NCBI RefSeq assembly: GCF_007785775.2
Contig: NZ_VNIK02000005.1
Span: forward strand, 62,001 to 126,000
Reading direction: 5' to 3'
Length of the DNA stretch: 64,000 bases
Source: Flagellimonas hadalis
GTDB lineage: Bacteria; Bacteroidota; Bacteroidia; Flavobacteriales; Flavobacteriaceae
Numbering within the stretch: the stretch's first letter is position 1; every line of letters starts with the position of its first letter. The notes under the pieces are model-generated. The model was not told where the DNA came from, made no database searches, and saw only the letters and a program-made list of their open reading frames with translations. Positions 1 to 8,465 of the stretch are shown in pieces. Both the position numbers and the translations under genes were made by a program.

Positions 1-1071
1 GTCCTCTGCCACGACACTTTCGTATGCCGTTTTTTCCACGCTCACTGTGTTCTCTTCTGCATATTCTTCAAGAGTGGGGGCCTTTTCGTTCTTTTTGTTC
101 AGCTCCAAGATTTCCAGCACCTGCTGTTTGGTCAACGGATGCCAGTTGGCTGGTTCGTCCTTGTACGAAAACCAAAGGGTTTCCTTGAAGATGTCCGCCT
201 TTTGGCAGAAGGCCAGACCTTTTTTGGTCATGAGCTTGCTGTCTTGCGGGGGGAAATCCTTGAGGGCTTCCAGGTACACGTCCAACTCGTAATTGAGGCA
301 GCATTTGAGCTTTCCACATTGTCCGGCCAGTTTTTGGGGGTTCAATGCCAGTTGCTGATACCTTGCGGATGCCGTGCTGACCGACCGGAAATCGTGTAGC
401 CATGTGGAACAGCAAAGCTCGCGTCCACAGGAGCCGATGCCCCCCAAGCGTTGGGCCTCTTGCCTATAGCCTATCTGGCGCATCTCGATGCGAATCTGGA
501 AGGCCTTGGCCATATCCTTGATAAGCTGCCGGAAATCGACCCGATCCTCGGCCGTGTAGTAAAAAGTCGCCTTTGAGCCATCTCCCTGAAATTCCACATC
601 GCTGAGTTTCATTTCCAGTTTGAGGGCTATGGCTATTTCGCGCGATCGTTTTTTGATCTCTTCTTCCCGATCGCGGCATTTTTGCCAAATATCGATGTCC
701 CTTTGGGTGGCCTTTCTATAGATCTTGGGAAGGGTCTTGTCATCAGGAGCGGTTTTTTTTCGCTTCATCTGTACCCGCACCAGTTCCCCGGTAAGGGTCA
801 CCACGCCCACATCATGACCGGATTTGGCCTGGGTGGCCACCACATCGCCAATGGATAGGGGAAGGTTTTCCTCGTTCCTGAAAAACTCCTTTCTACTGTT
901 CTTGAAACGTACCTCAACGCAATCAAAAGGTTTTTGACCGTTGGGCAACGACATATTGGAAAGCCAGTCAAAGACCGTTAGCTTGTTACAACCATCAGTG
1001 CCGCAAGTTCCATTGTTCTTGCAACCACGCGGTTGTCCATCCTTGCCGGTTGAACAACTGCTACACGCCAT
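1..1071 (-). CDS. ricT: RicT/YaaT-type PSP1-domain protein, C-terminus beyond window edge
   Basis: 357 codons are visible from the ATG at 1071 to the window edge, with no stop, so the 3' end is missing. The N-terminus is cysteine-rich (CSSC near residue 3, then GCKNNGTCGT and GCNKL). The PSP1 core carries two further cysteine clusters, SCGRELCC near residue 215 and CGKLKCC near residue 255. In Bacillus the homologue is part of the RicA-RicF-RicT complex, which binds Fe-S clusters and assists RNase Y-dependent RNA processing. Bacteroidota usually lack that RNase context, so the exact role here is unknown. The Lys/Glu-rich tail visible after about residue 330 is typical of the flavobacterial version. 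Family assignment is strong; function is inferred from homologues. Confidence 0.85.
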   Translation of the reverse strand, partial: MACSSCSTGKDGQPRGCKNNGTCGTDGCNKLTVFDWLSNMSLPNGQKPFDCVEVRFKNSRKEFFRNEENLPLSIGDVVATQAKSGHDVGVVTLTGELVRVQMKRKKTAPDDKTLPKIYRKATQRDIDIWQKCRDREEEIKKRSREIAIALKLEMKLSDVEFQGDGSKATFYYTAEDRVDFRQLIKDMAKAFQIRIEMRQIGYRQEAQRLGGIGSCGRELCCSTWLHDFRSVSTASARYQQLALNPQKLAGQCGKLKCCLNYELDVYLEALKDFPPQDSKLMTKKGLAFCQKADIFKETLWFSYKDEPANWHPLTKQQVLEILELNKKNEKAPTLEEYAEENTVSVEKTAYESVVAED

Positions 1072-1103
1072 ACTCTGTATCTTGATCAAGGTCCTTAAAA
1101 AGA

Positions 1104-1195
1104 TTGTTGTCTGCTCGATCACTGTCGAGAACAACTGGACTTTATGTACATCTACACTGCTCCTTCAACTCGCTCAGGATAACAGCTCAATGTGA
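1104..1195. repeat. mosaic of short flavobacterial intergenic repeats
   Basis: Between ricT and trhO. An imperfect hairpin (1104-1138) has arms ending in CTCGA and TCGAG around the loop TCACTG. A second block (1163-1195) contains CTTCAACTCGCTCAGGAT followed by AGCTCAATGTGA. Both resemble degenerate versions of GAGC/TCGA-rich interspersed repeats common between genes in this group. No coding potential is evident. The resemblance is from memory and was not searched. Confidence 0.4.
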
Positions 1196-1291
1196 TATTT
1201 AACTGTCCTTATCTTTTTCGAACAACCTCAAAAGGGTTCATAAATAATTCCTATGGTAAAGATAGCATAATTTTGTTGCAGTGGTGAAATG

Positions 1292-2323
1292 CTACTTCTT
1301 GTATTTCAATACAGGGGAGCGTCCTTTTTTAAAAATCTTATTGCTGGCCCCCTTGCCCTTGCGCAGTTTTTTTTGTTCTTCATAGGGCAACCCGTGCACT
1401 TCCTGGCATTCCACCGAGCAACAATTGTCCATGGCTACTGCACATTCCTCGCACTGTATAAAGAGCAAATGGCAGGCTTCATTGGCACAGTTGACATGGG
1501 TGTCGCAGGGTTTTCCGCATTGGTGGCAATGTGCGATCACGTCTTCGGAAATGCGTTCGCCCCTTCTGTGGTCAAAAACAAAGTTTTTACCGAGAAATTT
1601 ATTCTCCAGATTTTTTGCCTTCACTTGGCGGGTATATTCGATGATCCCACCCTCCAACTGGAACACATTCTTGAAGCCTTTGTGCTTATAGTAGGCACTT
1701 GCCTTTTCGCAGCGGATGCCGCCCGTGCAGTACATCACCAGTTTTTTGTCCTCCTTGTGCTCGGCCAGGTCCCTTTCGATGATGTCCAATGAATCCCGGA
1801 ACGTATCCACATCGGGGGTGATGGCATTCTTGAAATGGCCTATTTCGCTTTCATAGTGGTTGCGCATGTCCACCAACACGGTGTCCGGGTCCTCGATGAG
1901 CTCGTTGAACTGCTCGGCCCCCACATGGATCCCTTTGTTGGTCACGTCAAAAGTGCTATCGTTCAGCCCATCCGCAACGATTTTTTTTCTGACCTTCACC
2001 TTCAGTTTCAAAAAAGATTTGTTGTCCTGTTCGATGGCGATGTTCAACCTCACATTTTCCAAAAAGGTGATACTGTCCAAGTGCGCTTTAAAGGTTTCAA
2101 AGTTTTCCGCGGGCACCGAAAGTTGTGCATTAATGCCCTCATGGGCCACATAGATCCGGCCCAGTACGTCCATTTCGTTCCAAGCAATGAAAAGATGGTT
2201 CCTCAAGATCTGTGGATTGCCAATGTTTGCGTATTTGTAGAAAGAGATAGTGAGCCGATCCTTGCCGGCCTCTTCAATGAGCTGTTCCCTTTCCCTTGCG
2301 CTTAACGTATTGTACAGTTGCAT
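1292..2323 (-). CDS. trhO: tRNA uridine(34) hydroxylase TrhO (rhodanese family)
   Basis: 343 aa, the usual length for TrhO/YceA. It hydroxylates uridine 34 of certain tRNAs to 5-hydroxyuridine, the prephenate-independent route to wobble modification. The N-terminal UPF0176-type domain contains HEGINAQL near residue 61. The central rhodanese domain carries the active-site loop CTGGIRCE with Cys199 as the probable catalytic residue. The C-terminal part (about 255-310) has many paired cysteines and histidines, as in the longer Bacteroidota members, and ends in a Lys-rich tail. It is transcribed divergently from recA. The ATG at 2323 fits the conserved N-terminus. Confidence 0.9.
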   Translation of the reverse strand: MQLYNTLSAREREQLIEEAGKDRLTISFYKYANIGNPQILRNHLFIAWNEMDVLGRIYVAHEGINAQLSVPAENFETFKAHLDSITFLENVRLNIAIEQDNKSFLKLKVKVRKKIVADGLNDSTFDVTNKGIHVGAEQFNELIEDPDTVLVDMRNHYESEIGHFKNAITPDVDTFRDSLDIIERDLAEHKEDKKLVMYCTGGIRCEKASAYYKHKGFKNVFQLEGGIIEYTRQVKAKNLENKFLGKNFVFDHRRGERISEDVIAHCHQCGKPCDTHVNCANEACHLLFIQCEECAVAMDNCCSVECQEVHGLPYEEQKKLRKGKGASNKIFKKGRSPVLKYKK

Positions 2324-2342
2324 GCTATACCAATAATTTAAG

Positions 2343-2362
2343 CCTGCCTGTCGGCAGACAGG
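2343..2362. repeat. REP-like palindrome with CCTGC core
   Basis: CCTGCCTG-TCGG-CAGACAGG forms a hairpin with one imperfect pair just upstream of trhO. The same CCTGC-type arms occur in the palindromes at 17453-17470 and 17882-17901, so these look like members of one interspersed family. Confidence 0.5.
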
Positions 2363-2423
2363 TTAAAGAATGTTTTTTCAATAAAAATGGCCACAAAGAT
2401 AGGGATTCTTCCTTGTGGCAACG

Positions 2424-2452
2424 AAAAAGGACCCACAAATGGGCCCTTTTTT
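2424..2452. terminator. rho-independent-like hairpin in the divergent trhO/recA gap
   Basis: AAAAAGG-A-CCCA, loop CAAA, TGGG-C-CCTTTTTT: an 11-step stem with one A/C mismatch, A-rich on the left and T-rich on the right, so it could act in both directions. Neither neighbouring gene ends here, because trhO and recA are divergent. The rest of the 308-base gap holds the palindrome at 2343-2362 and the probable recA promoter. Confidence 0.5.
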
Positions 2453-2576
2453 AAGCGTATTCCTTTCTTTTTCAAAGCGTAATTTTTCTCCCTCCTTGCC
2501 ATTTCGGGCCCAAAACGGCCCTATTGATATGAGTTAGTACCCCATAGATTAGATAAGATCAAAAAGGTTGCGTGGC

Positions 2577-2609
2577 TTTTGTCGTATGAAGAAAGAAATG
2601 GTATTTTAG
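2577..2609 (+). promoter_or_regulatory. candidate Bacteroidota-type promoter of recA
   Basis: TTTTG at 2577-2581 and TATTTTAG at 2602-2609 resemble the Bacteroidota -33 (TTTG) and -7 (TAnnTTTG) elements with 20 bases between them. The recA ATG follows at 2632. The -7 match is imperfect. Confidence 0.4.
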
Positions 2610-2631
2610 CCTTCCTAATTATTTTAAAACC

Positions 2632-3639
2632 ATGAGCAACGAGAAAGAAGCAAAACTGAAAGCCCTTAAACTGACCTTGGACAAACTGGACAAGACCTAT
2701 GGCAAAGGTGCCGTGATGAAAATGGGCGATAGTGTGGTGGAAGATGTGGAGGTAATCCCTTCCGGATCGTTGGGATTGGACATTGCCCTTGGGGTGGGCG
2801 GTTATCCCCGGGGACGGGTCATCGAAATCTATGGTCCCGAATCATCCGGGAAGACGACCCTGACCCTTCATGCCATTGCCGAAGCACAAAAAGCAGGGGG
2901 CATCGCAGCCTTTATTGATGCGGAACACGCCTTTGACCGTTTTTATGCCAAGAAATTGGGTGTCGATATCGACAACCTCATCATATCGCAGCCCGACCAC
3001 GGGGAACAGGCACTTGAAATCGCCGAAAACCTCATCAGGTCCGGGGCCATCGACATTGTGATCGTGGATTCCGTTGCCGCGCTTACCCCAAAAAGTGAGA
3101 TCGAGGGCGAAATGGGCGACTCAAAAATGGGTCTTCATGCCCGTTTGATGTCCCAGGCGCTCCGAAAATTGACCTCGACCATCAGCAAGACCAAATGTAC
3201 CGTGATCTTCATCAACCAGTTGCGGGAAAAAATAGGGGTGATGTTCGGAAACCCCGAGACCACCACGGGTGGAAACGCCCTTAAGTTCTATGCCTCTGTC
3301 CGTTTGGACATTCGACGCTCCACACAGATAAAGGACACCGACGGCGAAGTACAGGGGAACAAGACCCGTGTGAAGGTGGTGAAGAACAAGGTGGCCCCTC
3401 CTTTCAAGACCGCCGAGTTCGACATCATGTACGGTGAAGGTATTTCCAAGATCGGTGAGATTTTGGATTTGGGCGTGGCCTACGAGATCATCAAGAAAAG
3501 TGGTTCCTGGTTCAGCTATGGCGACACCAAGCTCGGGCAGGGACGTGATGCCGTAAAGGCCCTGCTCATCGACAATCCCGAACTTTCCGAAGAACTTGAG
3601 AGCAAAATAAAGGAGGCCATAGCCGCCGTTAGCAAATAA
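2632..3639 (+). CDS. recA: recombinase RecA
   Basis: 335 aa. RecA forms ATP-dependent filaments on single-stranded DNA for homologous recombination and for LexA/UmuD-type cleavage. Walker A GPESSGKT lies at residues 69-76 and Walker [11 protein letters not shown] near 140-150. The MAW motif region and the loop-2 sequence [13 protein letters not shown] are intact. The C-terminal domain ends with an acidic/Lys mixed tail, ending KEAIAAVSK. The ATG at 2632 gives the standard N-terminus. It appears monocistronic, and the next gene is a lipoprotein about 100 bases downstream. Confidence 0.98.
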   Translation: MSNEKEAKLKALKLTLDKLDKTYGKGAVMKMGDSVVEDVEVIPSGSLGLDIALGVGGYPRGRVIEIYGPESSGKTTLTLHAIAEAQKAGGIAAFIDAEHAFDRFYAKKLGVDIDNLIISQPDHGEQALEIAENLIRSGAIDIVIVDSVAALTPKSEIEGEMGDSKMGLHARLMSQALRKLTSTISKTKCTVIFINQLREKIGVMFGNPETTTGGNALKFYASVRLDIRRSTQIKDTDGEVQGNKTRVKVVKNKVAPPFKTAEFDIMYGEGISKIGEILDLGVAYEIIKKSGSWFSYGDTKLGQGRDAVKALLIDNPELSEELESKIKEAIAAVSK

Positions 3640-3697
3640 TCCTGCACACTTTATCCGGTTATCCGGGCAAATTAACTTTTGGTTGTGAAAATCCTAC

Positions 3698-3725
3698 GCA
3701 ACCCTTGTGTATATAGCACATCTAG
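3698..3725 (+). promoter_or_regulatory. candidate ECF-sigma promoter
   Basis: GCAACC at 3698-3703, then 16 bases, then ATCTAG at 3720-3725, just upstream of a lipoprotein and the ECF sigma gene. This resembles -35 AAC-type/-10 elements of self-regulated ECF operons. The match is by eye and weak. Confidence 0.25.
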
Positions 3726-3745
3726 GGAATAAAAAAAGGATTTGT

Positions 3746-4183
3746 ATGAAAAAAGTGCTTGTGCCCATTTTATTGTTTGTGGCATGCTCATGGTTCAGTT
3801 CGTGTGACCTGGACGATGATTCCCCAAATTTTTACTTTGCTGCCCTTACTGCAGTGGAGGCAGATGTTCCCGAATCTTTTGAACTCGGAAAGACCTACGA
3901 TATTGAAGTAACCTACGAAAGACCCAACGGTTGCACCTTCTTTGAAGGGTTTGATGTGACCAAGACCGATCAGACGGACCGTGATGTAGTAGTGATCGGC
4001 TCCGTGCTCACAGATGAGGAAAATGCCTGCCCCCAAGAAGCGACAGAGGTTGTGGCCACCCTGAAGTTCCACGTGATCTATACCGGCGAATATCATTTCA
4101 GGTTCTATGCCGGAGAAGACGAAAACGAAGAGCCCATTTATTTGGAATACACGGTCCCGGTAGATCCGGAACCCACAAACTGA
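3746..4183 (+). CDS. small lipoprotein of unknown function upstream of an ECF sigma gene
   Basis: 145 aa from the ATG at 3746, preceded by an A-rich GGA site; a GTG at 3707 would add residues before the signal peptide and is unlikely. The signal peptide ends in the lipobox-like WFSSC and is followed by DLDDD, an acidic stretch consistent with a Bacteroidota lipoprotein (possible surface-export signal). The rest is a predicted beta-rich domain with one Cys pair (near residues 60 and 90) and an acidic C-terminus. No family was recognised. It lies 28 bases before the sigma factor gene and probably shares its transcript, so a link to the envelope response run by that sigma factor is inferred. Confidence 0.7.
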   Translation: MKKVLVPILLFVACSWFSSCDLDDDSPNFYFAALTAVEADVPESFELGKTYDIEVTYERPNGCTFFEGFDVTKTDQTDRDVVVIGSVLTDEENACPQEATEVVATLKFHVIYTGEYHFRFYAGEDENEEPIYLEYTVPVDPEPTN

Positions 4184-4211
4184 GTAGCAACAATCCAAAA
4201 TTGACCAACAT

Positions 4212-4742
4212 TTGGATCTTGAAGAGCTGATACATAATTGTAAAAAAGGGAAACGTCAGGCACAGTCCGAACTATACCAGAGATATTCGGGCGTACTTTT
4301 CGGCATGTGCCTGAAATACTCAAGGAACAAGACCGAGGCGGAAGACAATCTGCACGATAGTTTCATGACCATTTTCAGCAAGATAGACCAATACGGCTTT
4401 CAAGGTTCATTTGAAGGATGGATCAAGCGAATTACGGTGAACACCGTGCTGCAGAAATACAGAAAGGAAAACCATCTCAACCTTGTTTCCGAAGAAATAG
4501 GGGACGAGGCCGAGGTGGAAACCGATCAAGCGGACATCAGCCTGTCCACCCTTTTGGGATACATACAGGAATTGCCGCACAAATATAGACTGACGTTCAA
4601 CCTTTATGTCTTGGACGGATACAGTCATAAGGAAATCAGTGAGATGTTGGGGACATCCACTGGGACCTCAAAGTCCAACTTGGCGAGGGCCAAGACCATT
4701 TTGAGGGAGAAAATAGAAAAAGAGAAAATAAACATTGCTTAA
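4212..4742 (+). CDS. ECF-type RNA polymerase sigma factor
   Basis: 176 aa. Region 2 contains the ELYQRYSG segment and the AEDNLHDSF helix that contacts core polymerase and -10 DNA; region 4 contains ELPHKYRLTFNLYVLDGYSHKEISEMLG, the helix-turn-helix for the -35 element. Length and layout are standard for Bacteroidota sigma-70 family ECF factors. The only common start codon in frame is TTG at 4212; the frame is open back to 4188 without ATG or GTG, so the true start may be this TTG or a rarer codon such as ATT at 4200. The next gene follows after 11 bases, consistent with an operon with a membrane partner. Confidence 0.92.
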   Translation: MDLEELIHNCKKGKRQAQSELYQRYSGVLFGMCLKYSRNKTEAEDNLHDSFMTIFSKIDQYGFQGSFEGWIKRITVNTVLQKYRKENHLNLVSEEIGDEAEVETDQADISLSTLLGYIQELPHKYRLTFNLYVLDGYSHKEISEMLGTSTGTSKSNLARAKTILREKIEKEKINIA

Positions 4743-4753
4743 AGAACTTAACA

Positions 4754-6277
4754 ATGGGGAAAAAGAATGTAGAGCAATTGTTTAGGGACACCTTCCGGGA
4801 TTATCAAGAGACCCCGGACGAAAAGGTGTGGAGGTCCATAGAGGCGTCCCTGGACAGGAAGCAAAAGAAACGCATGGTTCCGATATGGTGGCAGCTTGGG
4901 GGAGTTGCCGCAGCTTTGGTCGTACTATTCTATGTGATGGACCCTTTCGGCACGGACGTGAAACAAGATGTGGAGCAGACCGTTACCGATACGGAAAATG
5001 ATACCGATCCAACAGCCGACAAGAAAGCGAATCCAGAAGATTTCAACAAGCCTTCCAGCGTTGCGGCAACAGAAAAATTGGCGGATTCTGATAAAAATGA
5101 TGTTTCCAAAACCCAAGACGGACAAAATTCAAAAAGTGGAGATTTCCGTTCAATTTCTGAAGACCAAGTGGCCCGAACCGACAAAAAAACAGCTCCCAAT
5201 GAACGGATAACTACTCCCAACATCCAAAACCCGGACGAAAAAGAGGCCTTGACGGTCGCGGACCATGTCCAAGAAAGAAATAACATCGAACAGGACAAGG
5301 TTTCCAAACAAGACGTGCTGTTGGACAAGACATCCAATGACAAGGACGCCATCGCGCTCAACAATGCCAAGAACCAATCCTTGGAAAAACAGACTGGGTC
5401 CGATATGCAGGCCAAAAAAGAAGGGCAGGCCATTGCCATGACCGAGGAGCAAGAGCAGCAAAAGGAAGAGTCCGGCAAAAAATCCATCTATGATGCCATC
5501 AAGGAGCAAGAGGGTGAAGAAGAGCTCATTGCTGCACGGGACAATTCCGGGAAATGGTCCGTTGGGCCATCCGTTGCCCCGGTCTATTTTGGTGCATCGG
5601 GCAATGGGTCACCGATTCATTCCGATTTCTCATCCAACTCCAAATCGGGGAACTTCAACCTGAGCTATGGCCTCACTGTGGCCTACGAAGTGGGGAAAAA
5701 GGTGAAAATCCGGTCAGGGGTACACAAAGTGAACTATGGTTATGACACCAATGATGTTGTGTTTTCCTCAACATTGCGGTCTTCCTCGAACGAGATGTTC
5801 GCCAACATTGATTACCGCCAGACTTCGGAGAGCCTTGTGGTCCAAAGTGCCAACAAATCCTATAGCAGCCCTATTACTTCGGATGGCAAAGAGGTGCTGA
5901 ACGCGACGGCGGCCCTAGACGGAAAAATGGTACAGCAACTAGGGTATATCGAAGTCCCAGTGGAAATCAACTATGCCCTGGTGGACAAAAAATTTGGGGT
6001 GGACCTCATCGGAGGGGTCAGTTCCCTGTTCCTCGTGGACAATTCCGTATTGTTGGAGTCGCAGGACCTTGTCACCGAAGTGGGCGAGGCGAACAATGCA
6101 AATTCAGTGAATTTCAGTGCCAACGTGGGTATGGGCCTCAACTATGAGTTCTCCCCAAAGGTACAATTGAATATAGAACCTGTGTTCAAATACCAATTGA
6201 ACACCTTTTCCAATACTGCTGGCGTGTTCCAACCCTTTTCCATTGGGGTGTATAGCGGCGTCAGCTTCAAGTTTTAG
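4754..6277 (+). CDS. membrane-anchored protein with outer-membrane beta-barrel domain, possible sigma regulator
   Basis: 507 aa. Residues 1-44 are cytoplasmic-like and charged (LFRDTFRDYQETPDEKVW), then comes one hydrophobic helix (about 45-64, GGVAAALVVLFYV). A long polar linker rich in Lys, Asp, Glu, Asn and Gln (about 70-265) follows, then a C-terminal domain (about 270-507) with alternating strands and a terminal aromatic residue (SGVSFKF) typical of PorT/OmpW-like outer-membrane barrels. The gene sits 11 bases after an ECF sigma gene, where an anti-sigma factor is usually found. The layout suggests one polypeptide reaching from inner to outer membrane. Barrel prediction is reasonably firm; sigma-factor control is inference from context and the short N-terminal segment. 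Confidence 0.75.
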   Translation: MGKKNVEQLFRDTFRDYQETPDEKVWRSIEASLDRKQKKRMVPIWWQLGGVAAALVVLFYVMDPFGTDVKQDVEQTVTDTENDTDPTADKKANPEDFNKPSSVAATEKLADSDKNDVSKTQDGQNSKSGDFRSISEDQVARTDKKTAPNERITTPNIQNPDEKEALTVADHVQERNNIEQDKVSKQDVLLDKTSNDKDAIALNNAKNQSLEKQTGSDMQAKKEGQAIAMTEEQEQQKEESGKKSIYDAIKEQEGEEELIAARDNSGKWSVGPSVAPVYFGASGNGSPIHSDFSSNSKSGNFNLSYGLTVAYEVGKKVKIRSGVHKVNYGYDTNDVVFSSTLRSSSNEMFANIDYRQTSESLVVQSANKSYSSPITSDGKEVLNATAALDGKMVQQLGYIEVPVEINYALVDKKFGVDLIGGVSSLFLVDNSVLLESQDLVTEVGEANNANSVNFSANVGMGLNYEFSPKVQLNIEPVFKYQLNTFSNTAGVFQPFSIGVYSGVSFKF

Positions 6278-6323
6278 GAAACAAAAGGTTGGTTAGGACG
6301 ATTGCACCTTTATGCAATCAACC

Positions 6324-6357
6324 AAGTGCCCTGCTTTTTTGGCGGGGCACTTTTTTT
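6324..6357 (+). terminator. rho-independent terminator after the sigma/beta-barrel operon
   Basis: AAGTGCCC, a loop of TGCTTTTTTGGC, then GGGGCAC followed by seven T. It lies 47 bases after the stop codon at 6277 and before the kinase gene. Confidence 0.8.
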
Positions 6358-6416
6358 GTGCTGTAATCGTACACAAATTTTTAGTACTTTGACTACCAAA
6401 TACTAACCTCCATATT

Positions 6417-7565
6417 GTGGAACACGATCCATTTGAAGATGTTCTCATTTATTTTTCAAAATCGCTTTTGGGCAAAAAGGGCGAAGAGGATATTCTTTGG
6501 GACATGGCCAAGAACTGTATCTCCAAGCTGGGCTTCGAAGACTGTGTCATCTACCTTGTAAACCATAACGATATTTTGGTGCCCAAAGCGGCACATGGTC
6601 CCAAGAGCACCCACAACACTGAAGACGGTCCCATCGAAATCCCTTTGGGACAGGGCATTTGCGGGCATGTGGCCAAAACTGCCAAAGCAGAGATCGTAAA
6701 CGACACCTCAAAAGACCCACGGTACATCACGGATGGCGCAGCAGGGCTTTCGGAAATCTGTGTGCCGATCACTTGTGACGGTGTACTGTATGGCGTCATC
6801 GACTGTGAACATCCCGAACTAGATTTTTTTACGGACAGACATCTTAAGATGCTTTCGGCAATCGCCTCCATTTCTGCCATAAAGATCAAAAGTGCCCGTG
6901 ATTGCAAGGCCCTCATGGAAGAACGGGAACGGCTCATACAGATGAAGGAAGAGATGGTGGAACTGAAATTCAGGACATTGAGCTCACAGCTCAATCCCCA
7001 TTTCGTCTTCAATGCACTGAATTCCATCCAATATTTTGTCACTTCCGAGAAAAAGAAGCTGGCCATGGAATATTTGTCCATGTTCAGCAAGCTCATCCGG
7101 TTCTATTTGGGACAATTGGGACAGGAAAGCGTCAGTTTGAAGGACGAGATCGAGATGTTGCACTCCTATCTGACCCTCCAAAAACTTCGATATGATGGCC
7201 TCTTCGATTTTGACATCGCTGTCCAGGAAGACCCAAAAAAAATCGAAGAGGCCATCATTCCCTCCCTTGTAGTGCAGACCCTCTTTGAGAACATTATTGA
7301 GAGTGTCATGTCCCACCAACAAAAGGGGCAACATTTTGAGGTATTGCTAAAGGTGGGCTCCACATCAGTGACCTTGGAGGTGGTCCACAACTCACTCAAC
7401 ATGAAATCTGCCAACAATCTATCCGGATATAGGGAAGGTATCCTGCAATGGGAGGAACAGATCAACCTGTTGAATACCGTGAAGGGCTATAACATCACAA
7501 ACTCCATCAGCACCCTATCGGACCAAAAACGATTGATCACCATAGAGCTTCCCCGACTTTTGTAG
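6417..7565 (+). CDS. GAF-domain sensor histidine kinase of the LytS/YehU type
   Basis: 382 aa from a GTG start. A GAF domain spans about residues 15-160. A short coiled-coil (about 160-190) is followed by the His_kinase domain with the phosphoacceptor motif QLNPHFVFNALNSIQYF (His near 198). The C-terminal ATPase region is unusual: the N-box is recognisable as FENIIESV, but the G-box is poor, with NLSGYREGI where LytS-type kinases have a glycine-rich loop. No transmembrane segment is seen, so this would be a soluble sensor. No response regulator gene adjoins it, so it acts on a distant partner or has lost kinase activity. Family assignment is sound; activity is uncertain. Confidence 0.8.
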   Translation: MEHDPFEDVLIYFSKSLLGKKGEEDILWDMAKNCISKLGFEDCVIYLVNHNDILVPKAAHGPKSTHNTEDGPIEIPLGQGICGHVAKTAKAEIVNDTSKDPRYITDGAAGLSEICVPITCDGVLYGVIDCEHPELDFFTDRHLKMLSAIASISAIKIKSARDCKALMEERERLIQMKEEMVELKFRTLSSQLNPHFVFNALNSIQYFVTSEKKKLAMEYLSMFSKLIRFYLGQLGQESVSLKDEIEMLHSYLTLQKLRYDGLFDFDIAVQEDPKKIEEAIIPSLVVQTLFENIIESVMSHQQKGQHFEVLLKVGSTSVTLEVVHNSLNMKSANNLSGYREGILQWEEQINLLNTVKGYNITNSISTLSDQKRLITIELPRLL

Positions 7566-7574
7566 CAATCCCCT

Positions 7575-8312
7575 TCATCCCCCGACAAGTTCTTTCAAAA
7601 TCAGATCCCTTACTTCCTCCCTCAATGTGGAAGTGTCCTCTATACTCAGGATCCCCGTTTCAAAAAAGTGGTGCACCTTTGCCCGTATCCGTCCAGGGCC
7701 ACCATGGTTCAAGGTGAAAGGGAACCGTTTTTTATTGTCATGGAATGTCATGGGGACCACAGGGATTTTATGGGCAATCGCCATTTTGAAGGCCCCGTCC
7801 TTGAACTCGTCCAGCACAATCTCTTCCTCCGGCACTCCGCCTTCGGGAAATATACAGATGCTGAGCCCTTGGTCCAACCTACGCTGCGCTCGACGATACA
7901 CCCCGGTACGGCTGCGTATGTCATCCCTGTCCACCATAATGCAGACCCTTTTATAGAAAAAACCGAAAATGGGAATCTTTACCAGTTCCTTCTTGCCCAC
8001 AAAAACAAAGGGATTTCTGCTCACCACCAACATCAGCATAATGTCCAGCATACTGGCATGGTTGGCCACCAACATATAACTCTTGCCCCGTTCCATCTGC
8101 TGCTCCCTTGTTATTTTGGGAACACACCCCATTCCGATGAGGATTGGCCTCGCCCAGAGGTTACGTGCCATCCAGAAGAATTGCGGATAGGTCCGTTCCG
8201 ATAGGGTCGCCAACAACAAAAGGGGGAAGAAGAGGAAAATGGGCACCGCCACCAGCAGATAAAACCATACCCGGTAAAGGAACTGCCCCATGTGTCTAAT
8301 TGTGCTAAGCAT
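7575..8312 (-). CDS. plsC: 1-acyl-sn-glycerol-3-phosphate acyltransferase
   Basis: 245 aa. It transfers an acyl chain to lysophosphatidic acid to give phosphatidic acid at the inner membrane. The acyltransferase motif NHASMLD (84-90, His and Asp catalytic) and the FPEGG motif (155-159, substrate phosphate binding) are intact. A hydrophobic N-terminal helix (about 15-37) anchors it. It converges with the kinase gene, with 9 bases between the stops. The start at 8312 places the hydrophobic helix at the usual distance. Other lysophospholipid or ornithine-lipid acyltransferases share these motifs, so the acceptor is inferred. Confidence 0.87.
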   Translation of the reverse strand: MLSTIRHMGQFLYRVWFYLLVAVPIFLFFPLLLLATLSERTYPQFFWMARNLWARPILIGMGCVPKITREQQMERGKSYMLVANHASMLDIMLMLVVSRNPFVFVGKKELVKIPIFGFFYKRVCIMVDRDDIRSRTGVYRRAQRRLDQGLSICIFPEGGVPEEEIVLDEFKDGAFKMAIAHKIPVVPMTFHDNKKRFPFTLNHGGPGRIRAKVHHFFETGILSIEDTSTLREEVRDLILKELVGG

Positions 8313-8465
8313 ACGCTAATGTAAAGTTTTTGGGTCTCTTTATTACACATAGATTACCTTCCTTTTCACTTAATAGGGGTTTCTGAAAAAACAATATGGC
8401 CGCACCGACCTTGATCGCTTTTTTTATACCTAGGCGATGCGTACTTTTATGGCCAAAATTAGAAC

